Shown here one piece after another: positions 12,601-13,270 of a stretch of 13,270 nt of DNA. The notes under the pieces were generated by a model, which was given only the letters and a program-made list of their open reading frames with translations, made no database searches and was not told where the DNA came from. Position 1 is the first letter of the stretch. Every line of letters starts with the position of its first letter. The DNA comes from a bacterium (GTDB lineage: Bacteria > Patescibacteriota > Microgenomatia > JAUYPR01). The stretch covers positions 1 to 13,270 of the forward strand of contig JAUYPR010000067.1 in the NCBI GenBank assembly GCA_030695785.1. The letters run 5' to 3'. The position numbers and the translations under genes are program-made.

Positions 12601-13270
12601 TTATTGTAGCAGAGTGAACGTTGACTCGCCGGAAACCTTTTGCACATCGATCCGAACAGGGAAGGCGTCTTTTAGTTCATCAATATGGGTGATGACGAGA
12701 ATCTTTTCAAAGTCGTCCCGGATCGCGTTGATCGCGCCAATCAGCCGTTCGCGCCCTTCCGCATCTTGCGTGCCAAACCCTTCATCGAGAATGAGGAACT
12801 GCAGTTGTGCCCCAGCGCGCATAGTGAGGAGTTTAGAAATGGCAAGGCGGAGCGCGAAGTTCACGCGGAATGCCTCTCCGCCAGAGTACAAATCGTAGGG
12901 TCGCTCGCCAGCCTCATCAGCAATGGTTATGTCGAGTGTCTCTATAAAGTCCTCCTCCCCTTTTTTCGCCGTTTTTTTCTCGCGTTGGGTGGACAAAGAG
13001 AGACGCATGCGGCCGTCGGTGAGTTTATCCAAGAGGCTATTTGCCTCAAGTTCGATTTCAGGGATTGCGGTTTCAATCAGCATGGCCTGGATCCCGCGCT
13101 TGCCGAAGGCGAGTGCTAGTTCGTTATATATTCGTATTTCGTTGTCTGCAAGGCTCTTTTCACGCAGTTTTTTCTCTCGCAATTCAGCGAGTTGTACGGT
13201 TCGTTCCTTAAGCTGTTGGGCGGCGCCGAGCGATTGGCGGCTCTGGCTAACACTTTCTTCTTGCGTTTGC
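12601..13270 (-). CDS. SbcC/Rad50-type SMC ATPase, C-terminal part only
   Basis: The minus-strand frame is open to the right edge of the window, so the N-terminus with Walker A is missing; 222 complete codons plus a stop are visible. The first 60 or so visible residues are E-, Q-, L- and K-rich coiled coil. The C-terminal ATPase lobe shows the signature YSGGEAFRVNFALR, Walker B FLILDEGFGTQD, and the switch histidine in ITHIDEL. The last stretch FPVRIDVQK is typical of SbcC/Rad50 rather than RecN or chromosomal SMC. Such proteins pair with the SbcD/Mre11 nuclease to process DNA ends and hairpins; sbcD would be expected just upstream, outside the window. The 3' end contains the -10 box for the next gene. 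Confidence 0.88.
   Translation of the reverse strand, partial: QTQEESVSQSRQSLGAAQQLKERTVQLAELREKKLREKSLADNEIRIYNELALAFGKRGIQAMLIETAIPEIELEANSLLDKLTDGRMRLSLSTQREKKTAKKGEEDFIETLDITIADEAGERPYDLYSGGEAFRVNFALRLAISKLLTMRAGAQLQFLILDEGFGTQDAEGRERLIGAINAIRDDFEKILVITHIDELKDAFPVRIDVQKVSGESTFTLLQ
12603..12611 (-). promoter_or_regulatory. Extended -10 box overlapping the SbcC stop codon
   Basis: On the minus strand TGC-TACAAT (12611-12603). The last T is the first base of the TAA stop. It lies 17 bases before ATG 12585. It is identical in sequence and in placement on the stop codon to the box at the end of the GT39 gene. Confidence 0.45.

Overview
The window looks like a piece of a small-genome bacterial chromosome, most likely a Patescibacteria (CPR) lineage. 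That placement is an inference from tight packing with 1-, 4- and 55-base gene overlaps, short membrane proteins of unknown function between conserved genes, a short MetRS without an extra C-terminal domain, and a WecA/UbiA/GT glycan cluster. The standard bacterial code fits every gene. I see no tRNA, rRNA, CRISPR array or insertion sequence.

Layout: (1) <1-921, minus, start of an unrecognised coiled-coil-like protein. (2) 973-2535, a divergent envelope pair: a membrane-anchored M23 peptidase (minus) and a PEGA/SH3 lipoprotein (plus), with two DnaA-box-like 9-mers between them. (3) 8312-2543, minus, an envelope-glycan block: membrane GT2, a small unknown protein behind a perfect-consensus promoter, a GT39-type glycosyltransferase, a small membrane protein, a WecA-like sugar-phosphate transferase with an altered active site, and a UbiA-family phosphoribosyltransferase. 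It looks like a route for loading sugar phosphates onto a polyprenyl-phosphate carrier and transferring sugars outside the membrane. (4) 8400-12205: a metG-tatD operon (minus) flanked by two plus-strand toxin-antitoxin pairs, one RHH-PIN and one AbrB-PIN. (5) 12217 to the end, minus: a small membrane protein behind the 3' end of an SbcC/Rad50-type ATPase.

The most striking property is regulatory. Nearly every promoter-proximal gene has a sigma70-type -10 box only 5-17 bases before its start codon, and in three cases exactly 6 bases before it. Transcripts should therefore be leaderless or almost so. Good Shine-Dalgarno sites appear at the two genes where the start is far from the promoter or inside another gene (the M23 peptidase and UbiA). 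Two -10 boxes are built into the stop codons of the upstream genes. Other points of interest are the WecA-like active site, two short palindromic repeats that became in-frame peptide inserts (in TatD and GT39), and a terminator-like hairpin inside a PIN toxin gene.
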